26,126 nucleotides of DNA from a virus. Below, piece after piece: positions 14,948 to 22,243 of this stretch (the first letter of the stretch is position 1; each line of letters begins with the position of its first letter). The stretch lies in the IMG/VR virus record IMGVR_UViG_3300031803_000007, positions 1-26,126 of that record. The stretch is one strand, 5' to 3'. The notes below the pieces were generated by a model, which saw nothing but the letters and a program-made list of their open reading frames with translations, was not told the DNA's origin and did not search any database. The translations under genes were made by a program, and so were the position numbers.

Positions 14948-15438
14948 ATAATTGTACTTATATCCACCTTGGGATAAACAAGGAATCTGCCTGGAACGAG
15001 AAACCCAGGATTAGTAGCCATTTGGTGAAGTGAGCAGGCTATAATACTCGACATACGAGCCTACTGAGTTGAGGTCTGTAGATTGAAGCATCGTGTACAA
15101 GTGCTAAATATCTGAAAGAAACCGGGTCAGGACACACCACATATTGGTACAGTCCGCTAGAGAGACTTGAATCGACAAGTCGTGGCCAACTGGATAACCG
15201 TAACCAGTCTCTAAGTCTGGCTTGTGTCTTGTAACCAATTCTCATAATACCTAATTAAACTTGATTTGCTCTACCATAAGTATATGCTAAAAGGGATATT
15301 GGTGAGAGGACGAAGTCCTCGAACCAAGTTCTGTGACGAGCGAAGCGAGGAACAGAACTACTTGAAGTAAAGAAGAACTGGCTGATAACTCCTTACCCTA
15401 CCCCTTGGTGGATTACGTCTAAACGCCTCAGGCGTTCG
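14948..15438 (+). ncRNA. Candidate large structured non-coding RNA
   Basis: About 490 bases with no convincing + strand ORF, led by a perfect promoter. Helices seen by eye: CCTGG/CCAGG (14990-15009), CTCG/CGAG (15047-15059), GGAC-ACCA/TGGT-GTCC (15130-15155), GACTTG/CAAGTC (15164-15181), ACTGG/CCAGT (15189-15208), the alternative AGAGACT/AGTCTCT (15161-15167 with 15206-15212), long-range 15129-15136 with 15223-15230, two elaborate hairpins at 15299-15359, and AACGCC/GGCGTT (15422-15436) near the 3' end. AGTA...GAA around GCC/GGT at 15013-15029 could be a bulged-G (loop E) module. Size and hairpin density recall large phage RNAs such as GOLLD or ROOL, but I cannot show homology. I see no tRNA, tmRNA or RNase P signature. 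The ends are approximate. Confidence 0.45.
15299..15359 (+). other. Twin hairpins with GAA triloops and tandem GA mismatches
   Basis: Hairpin A: TTGGT-GA-GAGGAC-GAA-GTCCTC-GA-ACCAA (15299-15327). Hairpin B: AGTTCTGT-GA-C-GA-GC-GAA-GC-GA-G-GA-ACAGAACT (15327-15359). Both place tandem G.A pairs between Watson-Crick blocks and close with a C(GAA)G triloop. Hairpin B contains GCGAAGC, known as an exceptionally stable mini-hairpin even as single-stranded DNA. They share one base and may stack. Confidence 0.75.
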
Positions 15439-15439
15439 A

Positions 15440-15447
15440 TATAAATA
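15440..15447 (+). promoter_or_regulatory. T4-type late promoter for the SET gene
   Basis: TATAAATA four bases after the AACGCC/GGCGTT hairpin. The predicted start near 15453 leaves only 3 bases before ATG 15456, the same geometry as at 11046. Confidence 0.7.
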
Positions 15448-15455
15448 TTTTTATA

Positions 15456-15746
15456 ATGTATCAACCCTTACCTAACTGGATAACTATCAAAGAATCACCT
15501 ATTAGTGGGTTAGGTCTATTCGCTACACAACCTATTGGAAAATCTACCTACATTGGTATTATTCTTATTGAACATAAGGATGAACTTATTCGGACTCCTC
15601 TAGGTGGATTCGGAAACCATTCTGACAATCCAAACTGCGAAAAATTCAAATATAAAGACCGATGGAACCTGATTACAAAAAGAGATATTAAGGTAGGAGA
15701 AGAACTTACCTGGTCATATACCTTATATAATGTCGAAAACCCTTAA
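15456..15746 (+). CDS. Small SET-domain protein (putative lysine methyltransferase)
   Basis: 96 residues, almost only a minimal SET domain. The N-terminal strand motif SPISGLGLFAT is the usual SET opening; GGFGNHSDNPNCEKFKYK supplies the NHS-x-x-PNC element that binds S-adenosylmethionine; KRDIKVGEELTWSY is the GEEL-x-x-Y motif with the catalytic Tyr. It lacks pre-SET and post-SET parts and a clear SET-I insert, so the substrate is open; a phage or host protein lysine is the natural guess. Small SET proteins occur in other marine phages. There is no Shine-Dalgarno site, and a late promoter just upstream predicts a leaderless message. Its last four codons and stop form the first unit of a tandem repeat. 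Confidence 0.88.
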   Translation: MYQPLPNWITIKESPISGLGLFATQPIGKSTYIGIILIEHKDELIRTPLGGFGNHSDNPNCEKFKYKDRWNLITKRDIKVGEELTWSYTLYNVENP

Positions 15747-15770
15747 TAAATGTCGAAAACCTGTAATAAA
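15731..15770 (+). repeat. Two tandem 20-bp repeats at the end of the SET gene
   Basis: TGTCGAAAACCCTTAATAAA and TGTCGAAAACCTGTAATAAA, back to back, differing at two positions. The first unit encodes the last residues and stop of the SET protein; the second lies in the spacer, just before the -35 box at 15774. Confidence 0.9.
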
Positions 15771-15773
15771 TGG

Positions 15774-15802
15774 TTGACATTGTTGAGGGTTTCGTGTATA
15801 AT
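15774..15802 (+). promoter_or_regulatory. Consensus sigma70 promoter for genes 55-47
   Basis: TTGACA at 15774-15779, 17-bp spacer, TATAAT at 15797-15802. The start near 15809 gives a leader of about 27 bases that holds AAGGAG ahead of gene 55. Confidence 0.92.
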
Positions 15803-15835
15803 ATTACTTAATATAACTTGAATAAGGAGTTGGAT

Positions 15836-16477
15836 GTGGCTAAAAACAAATACGCTAATAGAACTCGAATTGGTGAACCTGTAGATAAAGACAACACGAG
15901 TCATTATATCAATAATAAGGAATTTTTAAAGGCTATTATTGACTATCAGGCACTCATTGTAGAGTATGATTTGGCAGGAAAACCCAAACCATACGTGACT
16001 GACTATATTGCTATGTGCTTTCTTCAGATAGCACAGAGATTATCCTATCGACCGAATTTCATTAACTATACATATAAAGATGATATGATATCGGATGGAT
16101 TGGAGAATTGTCTAGCATATATGCACAATTTTGACCCAGAGAAGAGCAAGAATCCTTTTGCTTATTTTACACAGATTATCTATTACGCATTCTTAAGGCG
16201 AATACAGAAGGAAAAGAAACAGCAATACATTAAGTATAAGTATTTTGACCAGAAGGCTGGATTCGAGCAGATGGATGAACTACAGGAACACGATAAGGCA
16301 TCCTTCGATTTTATCAACGAAAGGGGCAGTATCGATTTTCATACACATATAAAGGAATTTATAGACGATATGGAGAAAAAGGAAACGGAAAAGAAAACAA
16401 AAAGAGAATTGAAGAAAGCAAAGAAGGCGAAGCCAAAGGTCGACTCTGCTAATAATCTTGAATTCTTTATGCTATGA
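15836..16477 (+). CDS. 55: Late-transcription sigma factor gp55
   Basis: gp55 replaces the host sigma factor so that RNA polymerase recognises TATAAATA late promoters, with the gp45 clamp as activator. I place the start at GTG 15836, 7 bases after AAGGAG (15823-15828); an in-frame TTG at 15818 would overlap the ribosome site. Length is 213 (T4 185). The diagnostic sigma-2-like block is SDGLENCLAYMHNFDPEKSKNPFAYFTQIIYYAFLRRIQKEKK (about residues 86-128), matching the conserved core of T4-like gp55. The C terminus is Lys/Glu-rich and ends in NNLEFFML, a hydrophobic tail that fits the clamp-binding end of gp55. It overlaps gene 47 by ATGA. Confidence 0.93.
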   Translation: MAKNKYANRTRIGEPVDKDNTSHYINNKEFLKAIIDYQALIVEYDLAGKPKPYVTDYIAMCFLQIAQRLSYRPNFINYTYKDDMISDGLENCLAYMHNFDPEKSKNPFAYFTQIIYYAFLRRIQKEKKQQYIKYKYFDQKAGFEQMDELQEHDKASFDFINERGSIDFHTHIKEFIDDMEKKETEKKTKRELKKAKKAKPKVDSANNLEFFML

Positions 16478-17526
16478 AAGTAGCAATAGTTACAGATACG
16501 CACTTCGGTGCTAGGTCAGATAGCCTGGCGTTCGCAGACTATTTCTATAGATTTTGGACAGAAACATTCTTTCCTTATCTAAAAGAACATAACATCAAGA
16601 CAATCATTCATATGGGCGACTTGATGGATAGACGGAAGTATGTGAATTACAATACGCTATCTCGAATGAGGACAGAGTTCCTTGGACCAATCATAGACCA
16701 AGGTATCACTATGCACACCATTGTGGGCAATCACGATACCTATTTCAAAAATACCTCATCACTCAATTCGGTCGAACAACTATTCGATATCGATGGTATA
16801 CCTAATAACGATACATTTCACACACCAGTTATTGGATATTCTAAACCAACAAGTGTTGAACTACCAGATGGATATAAGGTAGATTTGGTTCCTTGGATAA
16901 ATGATGACAATGAACAGGCGATTCACGAATTTATCAATCAGTCTAAGAATCCCGTTTGTTTTGGACACTTCGATTTAGAAGGATTTGAAATGATGAAGGG
17001 AGTTAAATCTGCCTATCATTCAAGGTCCCCAAAATTTCTCGATAAGTATGATACAGTATATACTGGTCATTTCCATACCAAATCAGATAATGGACATATC
17101 TACTATCTCGGCAATACATATGAGATAACGTGGAATGATTGTGATGACCAAAGAGGGTTTCACATTTTTGACACAGAATCGTTACAGTGTGACCAGGTTC
17201 CCAACCCATTTAAGATGCACGCCAAAATCATATACAATGATAATCTGGTGGATGCTAAGTTATATGAGAATCAGATTGTCAAATTAATTGTAGACAAGAA
17301 GGAAGACATAGAACGATTTAATCGTGTGGTTGAGGCCCTAGAAAAAAGTTGTGAAAATCTCAATGTTATTGAGGACTACGGAATGTTATCGTCCGGCACA
17401 ATTGAATTTGAGACAGAAGATACAATCACCACATTGGAAAAGTATGTGGATGATTTGAGTATAGATAATAGTAAGCAAGTGAAAAAGATACTCCACGAAG
17501 TATATGTGGAAGCATTATCAATATAG
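16474..17526 (+). CDS. 47: Recombination nuclease subunit gp47 (Mre11/SbcD-like)
   Basis: Metallophosphoesterase subunit of the gp46-gp47 complex, which processes DNA ends for recombination and degrades host DNA. Length is 350 (T4 339). Phosphodiesterase motifs are in order: D8-x-H10 in IVTDTHFGARSD, GDLMDRR, GNHDTYF, GHFDLEG and GHFHTKS, supplying the two-metal site. The start overlaps the gene 55 stop (ATGA). Gene 46 follows after one small ORF, as expected for this complex. Confidence 0.96.
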   Translation: MKVAIVTDTHFGARSDSLAFADYFYRFWTETFFPYLKEHNIKTIIHMGDLMDRRKYVNYNTLSRMRTEFLGPIIDQGITMHTIVGNHDTYFKNTSSLNSVEQLFDIDGIPNNDTFHTPVIGYSKPTSVELPDGYKVDLVPWINDDNEQAIHEFINQSKNPVCFGHFDLEGFEMMKGVKSAYHSRSPKFLDKYDTVYTGHFHTKSDNGHIYYLGNTYEITWNDCDDQRGFHIFDTESLQCDQVPNPFKMHAKIIYNDNLVDAKLYENQIVKLIVDKKEDIERFNRVVEALEKSCENLNVIEDYGMLSSGTIEFETEDTITTLEKYVDDLSIDNSKQVKKILHEVYVEALSI

Positions 17527-17535
17527 GAGATAGAT

Positions 17536-17754
17536 GTGAGTAAAGCAACTAAAGAAGAAAACGAGAACCAATATACAGTTACGTATGATTCTGAGCCAGA
17601 AAATCATACCCCGCCTTCCAAGGTAACTAAACTGAAAGATAATAAGTGGGAGCCAGTGGAATGGCCGACCGTAGAAGAATTACACAAACTCCACGAGGAC
17701 AAAACTCTTGTAGGTACAGTAAGAACAATATTAGAAAAATCTGTTGACAATTGA
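17536..17754 (+). CDS. Small acidic protein between 47 and 46, unknown function
   Basis: 72 residues from GTG 17536, which follows AGGAGA by 5 bases. The product is polar and proline-containing (TYDSEPENHTPPSKVTKLKDNKWEPVEWPTVEELHKLHEDK), probably partly disordered with one C-terminal helix. The last codons hold the -35 box of the gene 46 promoter. Small ORFs are commonly found between 47 and 46 in T4-like phages (as 46.1 and 46.2 in T4); no family or function is recognised here. Confidence 0.7.
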   Translation: MSKATKEENENQYTVTYDSEPENHTPPSKVTKLKDNKWEPVEWPTVEELHKLHEDKTLVGTVRTILEKSVDN

Positions 17755-17772
17755 TATCAAACCTGATATAAT
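17744..17772 (+). promoter_or_regulatory. Consensus sigma70 promoter for gene 46
   Basis: TTGACA at 17744-17749, 17-bp spacer, TATAAT at 17767-17772 with an extended TGA. The predicted start near 17779 is 3 bases before the gene 46 ATG. It overlaps the end of the upstream small ORF. Confidence 0.93.
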
Positions 17773-17781
17773 AGTCTACTT

Positions 17782-19452
17782 ATGATTAAATTCAAGACTG
17801 TACGCTATAAGAATTTCTTATCAACAGGCAATAAATTCTCAGAAATTGTTATAGATGATACCCGAACTACGCTGTTGATTGGTCCCAATGGCTCGGGAAA
17901 ATCTACATTTATGGATGCCATATCCTATGGCCTCTTTGGGAAACCTTTCCGAAAAGTCAAGTTGACCCAACTTGTCAATTCTATTAATCGGAAAGACTGC
18001 TTAGTTGAACTCAAATTTGAGGTCGGCGGTAAGGACTATCTCATTAGACGAGGAATGTATCCAGCAATATTTGAGATACACGTTGACGGTGTGATGAAAG
18101 ACCAAATGGCCGCTGTAAGAGATAGCCAAGATTTCTTAGAACGATATGTTCTAAAAATGAATGAGCATACTTTCAGACAAATAGTGGTGCTTGGTTCAGG
18201 CTCGTTTGTTCCATTTATGAGATTACCTGCTGGAGAAAGACGGGTCATTATAGAAAATCTTCTTGATATCCAAATCTTCTCTGTAATGAATGACCTAGTG
18301 AAGAGTCGAGTATCAGATAATCAATTTTCTCTCCTTCAGGCCGTTCATCAAATCGAATTACTAGAGCAAAGCATTAAACTCCAAGAGGAACATCTTAAAT
18401 CTCTCCAAGAGAATAATGAAGAAAACATCCAAGAAAAGAAAGATGAATTGAAAAAATGTGGAGAACAAATAGAATCCATTAACAAGGAGATTGCTGACCT
18501 AAAAGAAACAATACAAGACTACAAGCCTAAACAGGATAAGCAATCAAAATTGAGGGAATACAAAACTAAATTCTCATCCAAGAAAAGTCATATCAAAAAG
18601 CAAGTAACATTAGTAAATGACAATTCGGAATGTCCAGAGTGTACGCAACCTATTTCACAAGAAGTTAAAGAAAACGTCACAGCCCGTTTGTCAGAAAAAG
18701 ATGAAGAACTGACCAAAGGTATGAATCTTGTTTCTGCTGACCTTGAAACACTTGCAATCCGTATCAGTGAAATAGAAAATATATTGGTCCAGATTTCAGA
18801 TAAGAATTCTTCTATCACTGGTATTAATATGTCTATTCGTAGACTCCAAGGAGAATTGGAAGAGGAGGTTGGACAAAAATCATGGCCATCGGCCAACGAA
18901 ATTACCTCAAGCAAAAAAGACCTTGATGTCCAGCACGATATCAAATACAGCCTACAGGAAAAGAAACACCATCTGAATACCGTGCAGGAACTATTGAAAG
19001 ACAGCGGAATCAAAACCGTCATCATTCGGAATTATCTTCCATTAATCAACCAACTAATAAACAAGTTTCTATCGGCCTTGGATTTCTACATCAATTTTGA
19101 ATTGGATGAGGGATTCAGTGAAACTATTAAGAGCCGAGGCCGAGATGCTTTTCAATACGGAAGTTTCTCTGAAGGGGAAAAACTGCGTATCGACCTTGCT
19201 CTTCTTTTCACGTGGCGTGAGGTCGCTAAATTGAAATCCTCTGTAGCAACCAATCTCCTCATCCTCGATGAGATATTTGATTCTAGCCTGGACGCTACTG
19301 GCGTTGAGGATTTCTTGGGAATCCTTAATACCCAGGATGACGGCGCCCACGTATTTGTCATATCCCACAAGGGAGACCAGATTTTAGACAAGTTTGGCCG
19401 CGTAATTTCAGCAGAAAAGGAGCAAAATTTCTCTAAAATCGTGACAAATTAG
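17782..19452 (+). CDS. 46: Recombination nuclease subunit gp46 (Rad50/SbcC-like ATPase)
   Basis: ABC-type ATPase partner of gp47, 556 residues (T4 gp46 is 560). Walker A is GPNGSGKST (residues 34-42, Lys40). The middle is a long coiled coil broken by a zinc hook CPEC (Cys284, Cys287), through which two molecules dimerise. The C-terminal half has the ABC signature FSEGEKLRIDLAL and Walker B LLILDEIFDSSLD with a following VISHKG His switch. All functional motifs are intact. The ATG lies 3 bases after the predicted transcription start and has no Shine-Dalgarno site, so initiation is expected to be leaderless or dependent on read-through from gene 47. Confidence 0.96.
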   Translation: MIKFKTVRYKNFLSTGNKFSEIVIDDTRTTLLIGPNGSGKSTFMDAISYGLFGKPFRKVKLTQLVNSINRKDCLVELKFEVGGKDYLIRRGMYPAIFEIHVDGVMKDQMAAVRDSQDFLERYVLKMNEHTFRQIVVLGSGSFVPFMRLPAGERRVIIENLLDIQIFSVMNDLVKSRVSDNQFSLLQAVHQIELLEQSIKLQEEHLKSLQENNEENIQEKKDELKKCGEQIESINKEIADLKETIQDYKPKQDKQSKLREYKTKFSSKKSHIKKQVTLVNDNSECPECTQPISQEVKENVTARLSEKDEELTKGMNLVSADLETLAIRISEIENILVQISDKNSSITGINMSIRRLQGELEEEVGQKSWPSANEITSSKKDLDVQHDIKYSLQEKKHHLNTVQELLKDSGIKTVIIRNYLPLINQLINKFLSALDFYINFELDEGFSETIKSRGRDAFQYGSFSEGEKLRIDLALLFTWREVAKLKSSVATNLLILDEIFDSSLDATGVEDFLGILNTQDDGAHVFVISHKGDQILDKFGRVISAEKEQNFSKIVTN

Positions 19453-19488
19453 TCACACCTCGGAATTATTTTCAATTATTTTTCTTTT
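19441..19488 (+). terminator. Possible weak terminator at the end of gene 46
   Basis: GTGAC/GTCAC (19441-19456, loop AAATTA) spans the stop codon, followed by an A/T-rich stretch ending in ATTTTTCTTTTT. The stem is short and not adjacent to the T-run, so termination is uncertain. A TATAAATC at about 19493, one base off the late box, may also be relevant. Confidence 0.3.
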
Positions 19489-19535
19489 TCGTTATAAATC
19501 AATGACTTACAGACCACAAATAAGTGCGTTTTTGG

Positions 19536-19564
19536 TTGACACCATCTCGGTTTTAGCGTATAAT
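19536..19564 (+). promoter_or_regulatory. Consensus sigma70 promoter for the VWA/HExxH gene
   Basis: TTGACA at 19536-19541, 17-bp spacer, TATAAT at 19559-19564, predicted start near 19571. TAGCGTATAAT is shared with the promoter at 22170 of the partner ATPase gene, suggesting matched expression. Confidence 0.92.
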
Positions 19565-19606
19565 ATGTATATAGAATGAAGAAAAACAATTAAACCGCGA
19601 GAGAAA

Positions 19607-21862
19607 ATGAATACAGTTTCTACAGTCAATATCGAGTCAAAAAATGTTCTAGCCAAATTGATGGCTACCGAGAACATCCACGTAGAACACAAAAAAGTCA
19701 AGACCGCTTCCTTCGATGTAAAGAACCGCGTACTCCGTCTGCCCCTTTGGGAAAAGATGGATGACGTTATGTATGAAGGCTTGATTGGCCACGAAGTTGG
19801 TCACGCCCTTTATACTCCCAACGAAGAATGGTCTACCTTCGCAAAAAAGAATCCCAGCCTCAAAGATTACGCCAACATTCTGGAAGATGCCCGCATTGAG
19901 CGGAAGATGAAAGTCAAATATCCCGGAATGAAACGTACCTTCTTCACGATGTACAATGACCTGAATTCCAGAGATTTCTTCGGTACGAGAGACCGAGATA
20001 TGGATTCCTACGGATTTGCTGACCGACTTAATATGCACTTTAAGATGGGCCTCCGTGCAGAAGTTCCTTTCTCTGATGAAGAAAAATTGTTTGCAGACCG
20101 TGTACTCAAAGCCGAGACATTTGAAGATATCCTAAACCTGACTCGTGAACTTGGCGACATTGCTAAAAAAGAAGCCGATGACACCGAAACAGTTATGGAA
20201 GATTTACCCTTTGAATTTAACGACCTAGATGCCGACTCTATTGAAGAGGATGACGCGGAGTCAGAAAATTCAAATACGCCAGCCCCTTCCTCGGATGAAG
20301 AATCTGACGATTCTGGTTCATCAAATTCTGATGAAGAATCTGAGGAAGAGTCTGACGATTCTGGTTCTGCTGGAAATTCCGAAGAGGAAGAGGAAGAAAC
20401 TTCTCCTGAAGGCGACACAGCCGACTCAGGAAATAAAACTGAAGAGGACAATCACGACCCTCTGATGCCGAAGCCAGAAACTACTGAGGCATTTGATAAT
20501 GCAATGTCAAGCCTTAATGATTCAGAGGCAAAAGAGCCCGTCTATCTTGACCTTCCGAAAATAAATTATAAAAACGCCGTAGTAGAATGGGGCGAGACTT
20601 TTGATGAATTGAATAATCATTGGTCAGAGTCTGAAAACTTCGGCCGCTATTGGAATGACGATGATAAAGGCGTAGCCAAGAAAAAAGAAGCCGAAACAAG
20701 TTTTCGAGTTTGGAAAAAAGACACCGTTCAGATTGTTAACTATATGGTTAAAGAATTTGAAATGAAGCAGGCCGCCTCAGCATACCGCAGAACTTCTGTT
20801 GGTAAAACCGGCGTTCTTGATATGAATAAACTTCATATGTACAAAACCGATGAAGATATTTTCAAGCGGGTAGCGACTGTCAAAGATGGTCGAAATCACG
20901 CTTTGATGATGTTCATCGATTGGTCCGGTTCAATGTCTGGTAAGATGGAAGCCACCATTAAGCAGTTATTGACCCTCGTGATGTTCGCCCGTAAAGTTGG
21001 AATTCCTTACCGAGTTTATTCCTTCTCTAACTCTAGCGACCTCACCAATAAATTTGATAAAAAATATTATGATACGGCACTCACCCCGAGGGACCACCTT
21101 AAAATGTCCACGCTCGGAATGAATGAATATTTCAACGAGAAAATGTCCAGCCGAGATTTCAATAAGCAGTTGATGAATGTTATGTTCCTCGGCCGCTCTA
21201 ACGATTATACTTCATTAGCAACTCCTCCAGGTCACGGAATGAGTTCCACTCCTTTGAACGAGTGCATTATTTGTGCTTATGATATGATTGCCGATTTCAA
21301 AAAAGAAACTGGGAAAGAAAAAATCAATGCGATTTTCTTGACCGATGGCGGTGCTGATGGAAACCGTGAATGGCACAACGCCGAAGAAAACGAAACCAAA
21401 AGTATGTTCGGATATAAATCAAAAGAATATATGGTTGTTCGTGACCCAGTTACTAAGCGCCTCCTCCACAGTGCCGATAATTTCAATCGTCACGGATTGA
21501 CCGCTTCACTCTTAACTGGATTAGCCAAACGGCACAATATCAATGTGATTGGATTTCATATCACAGACCGCCGAGAAATTAATCGTGCAATTCTTTTCAC
21601 CAATCTGACCGCTGACAAAGCCGATGACCTGAAAAGATTTGTTACCAAGAACGGATACGCTCCTATGAAAGAGAGCGGATATTCCACCTACTTCCTAGTT
21701 AACGACCGTGCCCTCGATAAAGAAGCCGAGTTCGGAGATGCCGAACGAGATGACGAAGGCGATGTTGCTAAAGGAAAACTTCGCACCCAGTTTCGCAAAT
21801 TCACCAGCGCCAGAAAAACTAATAAAATGATGCTGAACGAGTTTGTTGCCCTGGTTGCCTAA
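19607..21862 (+). CDS. CobT-like protein: HExxH metallopeptidase-like plus VWA domain
   Basis: 751 residues in three parts. Residues 1-190 hold HEVGH (62-66) in GLIGHEVGHALYTP and a downstream LEDARIERKMK helix that could give the third zinc ligand, as in gluzincin-type peptidases. Residues about 205-290 are an acidic, low-complexity linker. Residues about 425-700 form a von Willebrand A domain with MIDAS residues DWSGS (Asp438, Ser440, Ser442) and TDGGADG (Asp580). Linker plus VWA is the layout of CobT, the cobaltochelatase subunit that works with the AAA+ ATPase CobS, and a CobS-like gene follows at 22244. Whether it chelates cobalt or remodels or cleaves a protein is open; no other cobalamin gene is visible. 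GAGAG precedes the ATG. Confidence 0.85.
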   Translation: MNTVSTVNIESKNVLAKLMATENIHVEHKKVKTASFDVKNRVLRLPLWEKMDDVMYEGLIGHEVGHALYTPNEEWSTFAKKNPSLKDYANILEDARIERKMKVKYPGMKRTFFTMYNDLNSRDFFGTRDRDMDSYGFADRLNMHFKMGLRAEVPFSDEEKLFADRVLKAETFEDILNLTRELGDIAKKEADDTETVMEDLPFEFNDLDADSIEEDDAESENSNTPAPSSDEESDDSGSSNSDEESEEESDDSGSAGNSEEEEEETSPEGDTADSGNKTEEDNHDPLMPKPETTEAFDNAMSSLNDSEAKEPVYLDLPKINYKNAVVEWGETFDELNNHWSESENFGRYWNDDDKGVAKKKEAETSFRVWKKDTVQIVNYMVKEFEMKQAASAYRRTSVGKTGVLDMNKLHMYKTDEDIFKRVATVKDGRNHALMMFIDWSGSMSGKMEATIKQLLTLVMFARKVGIPYRVYSFSNSSDLTNKFDKKYYDTALTPRDHLKMSTLGMNEYFNEKMSSRDFNKQLMNVMFLGRSNDYTSLATPPGHGMSSTPLNECIICAYDMIADFKKETGKEKINAIFLTDGGADGNREWHNAEENETKSMFGYKSKEYMVVRDPVTKRLLHSADNFNRHGLTASLLTGLAKRHNINVIGFHITDRREINRAILFTNLTADKADDLKRFVTKNGYAPMKESGYSTYFLVNDRALDKEAEFGDAERDDEGDVAKGKLRTQFRKFTSARKTNKMMLNEFVALVA

Positions 21863-21882
21863 CAATTGACAAGGAGGTCAAT

Positions 21883-21963
21883 ATGACTAAAATAATTTTT
21901 TTAACGCTTGTGGTGTTTGATGCCTGGATTTGGGGCTACGCCGCTCTGGCCATAATTAACTAG
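21883..21963 (+). CDS. 26-residue membrane peptide
   Basis: A tiny gene with a perfect ribosome site (AAGGAGGT at 21871-21878) and ATG 21883, stop TAG 21961-21963. The product is one hydrophobic helix (MTKIIFLTLVVFDAWIWGYA then ALAIIN) with one Lys at the N side. The next gene's GGAG follows the stop directly, so it sits in a tight unit with the CobT-like gene. No family is known to me; the excellent ribosome site is the main evidence that it is translated. Confidence 0.6.
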   Translation: MTKIIFLTLVVFDAWIWGYAALAIIN

Positions 21964-21973
21964 AGGAGACGAT

Positions 21974-22150
21974 ATGACCGCCGAAATCATGGCCACCGAC
22001 CCGAACCAATTGTTGTTCGAGTTTATGTACCACCCACCATATGGCTTCCGCCAATTGGTCATAGATTTCGAGCCAGACCGCTCAGGACCGATGAATGCAC
22101 TGGAAATGTTGCAAAAAAGAGACAGTTCCGAGAAAAATGAAAATAAATGA
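21974..22150 (+). CDS. Small protein (58 aa), unknown function
   Basis: 58 residues from ATG 21974, preceded by AGAGGAGA (21962-21969), ending at TGA 22148-22150. It begins MTAEIMATDPNQLLFEFMYH, has a PPYGFRQLVIDFEPDR middle and a charged end. The product looks soluble, with one helix and a short strand. It lies between the CobT-like gene and the promoter of the CobS-like gene. One of only four CATG sites in the window lies in it at 21988. No family recognised. Confidence 0.6.
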   Translation: MTAEIMATDPNQLLFEFMYHPPYGFRQLVIDFEPDRSGPMNALEMLQKRDSSEKNENK

Positions 22151-22169
22151 AAAAAAGGTGCGAATTCGC

Positions 22170-22198
22170 TTGACATATACCTCGCCATAGCGTATAAT
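22170..22198 (+). promoter_or_regulatory. Consensus sigma70 promoter for the CobS-like gene
   Basis: TTGACA at 22170-22175, 17-bp spacer, TATAAT at 22193-22198, predicted start near 22205, giving a ~39-base leader with GGAG at 22232-22235. Confidence 0.92.
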
Positions 22199-22243
22199 AA
22201 GTATTGTAGATTGAGAAATAATTAAATAAATGGAGTTTAAATT

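Noticed and set aside
15161-15182. tRNA-like arm (GACTTG, AATCGA, CAAGTC)
   Set aside because: Loop and flanks do not match a T arm or anticodon arm, and no acceptor stem or other arms can be paired around it.
15039-15245. 68-codon minus-strand frame in the non-coding region
   Set aside because: No ribosome site, no recognisable protein, and it opposes the only promoter. The hairpins explain the region better.
14942-15455. Group I or group II intron, tmRNA or RNase P RNA
   Set aside because: I looked for conserved core strings and a split reading frame across the region and found none; adjacent genes are intact.
15731-15770. CRISPR-like repeat
   Set aside because: Only two units with no spacer between them; a simple tandem duplication.
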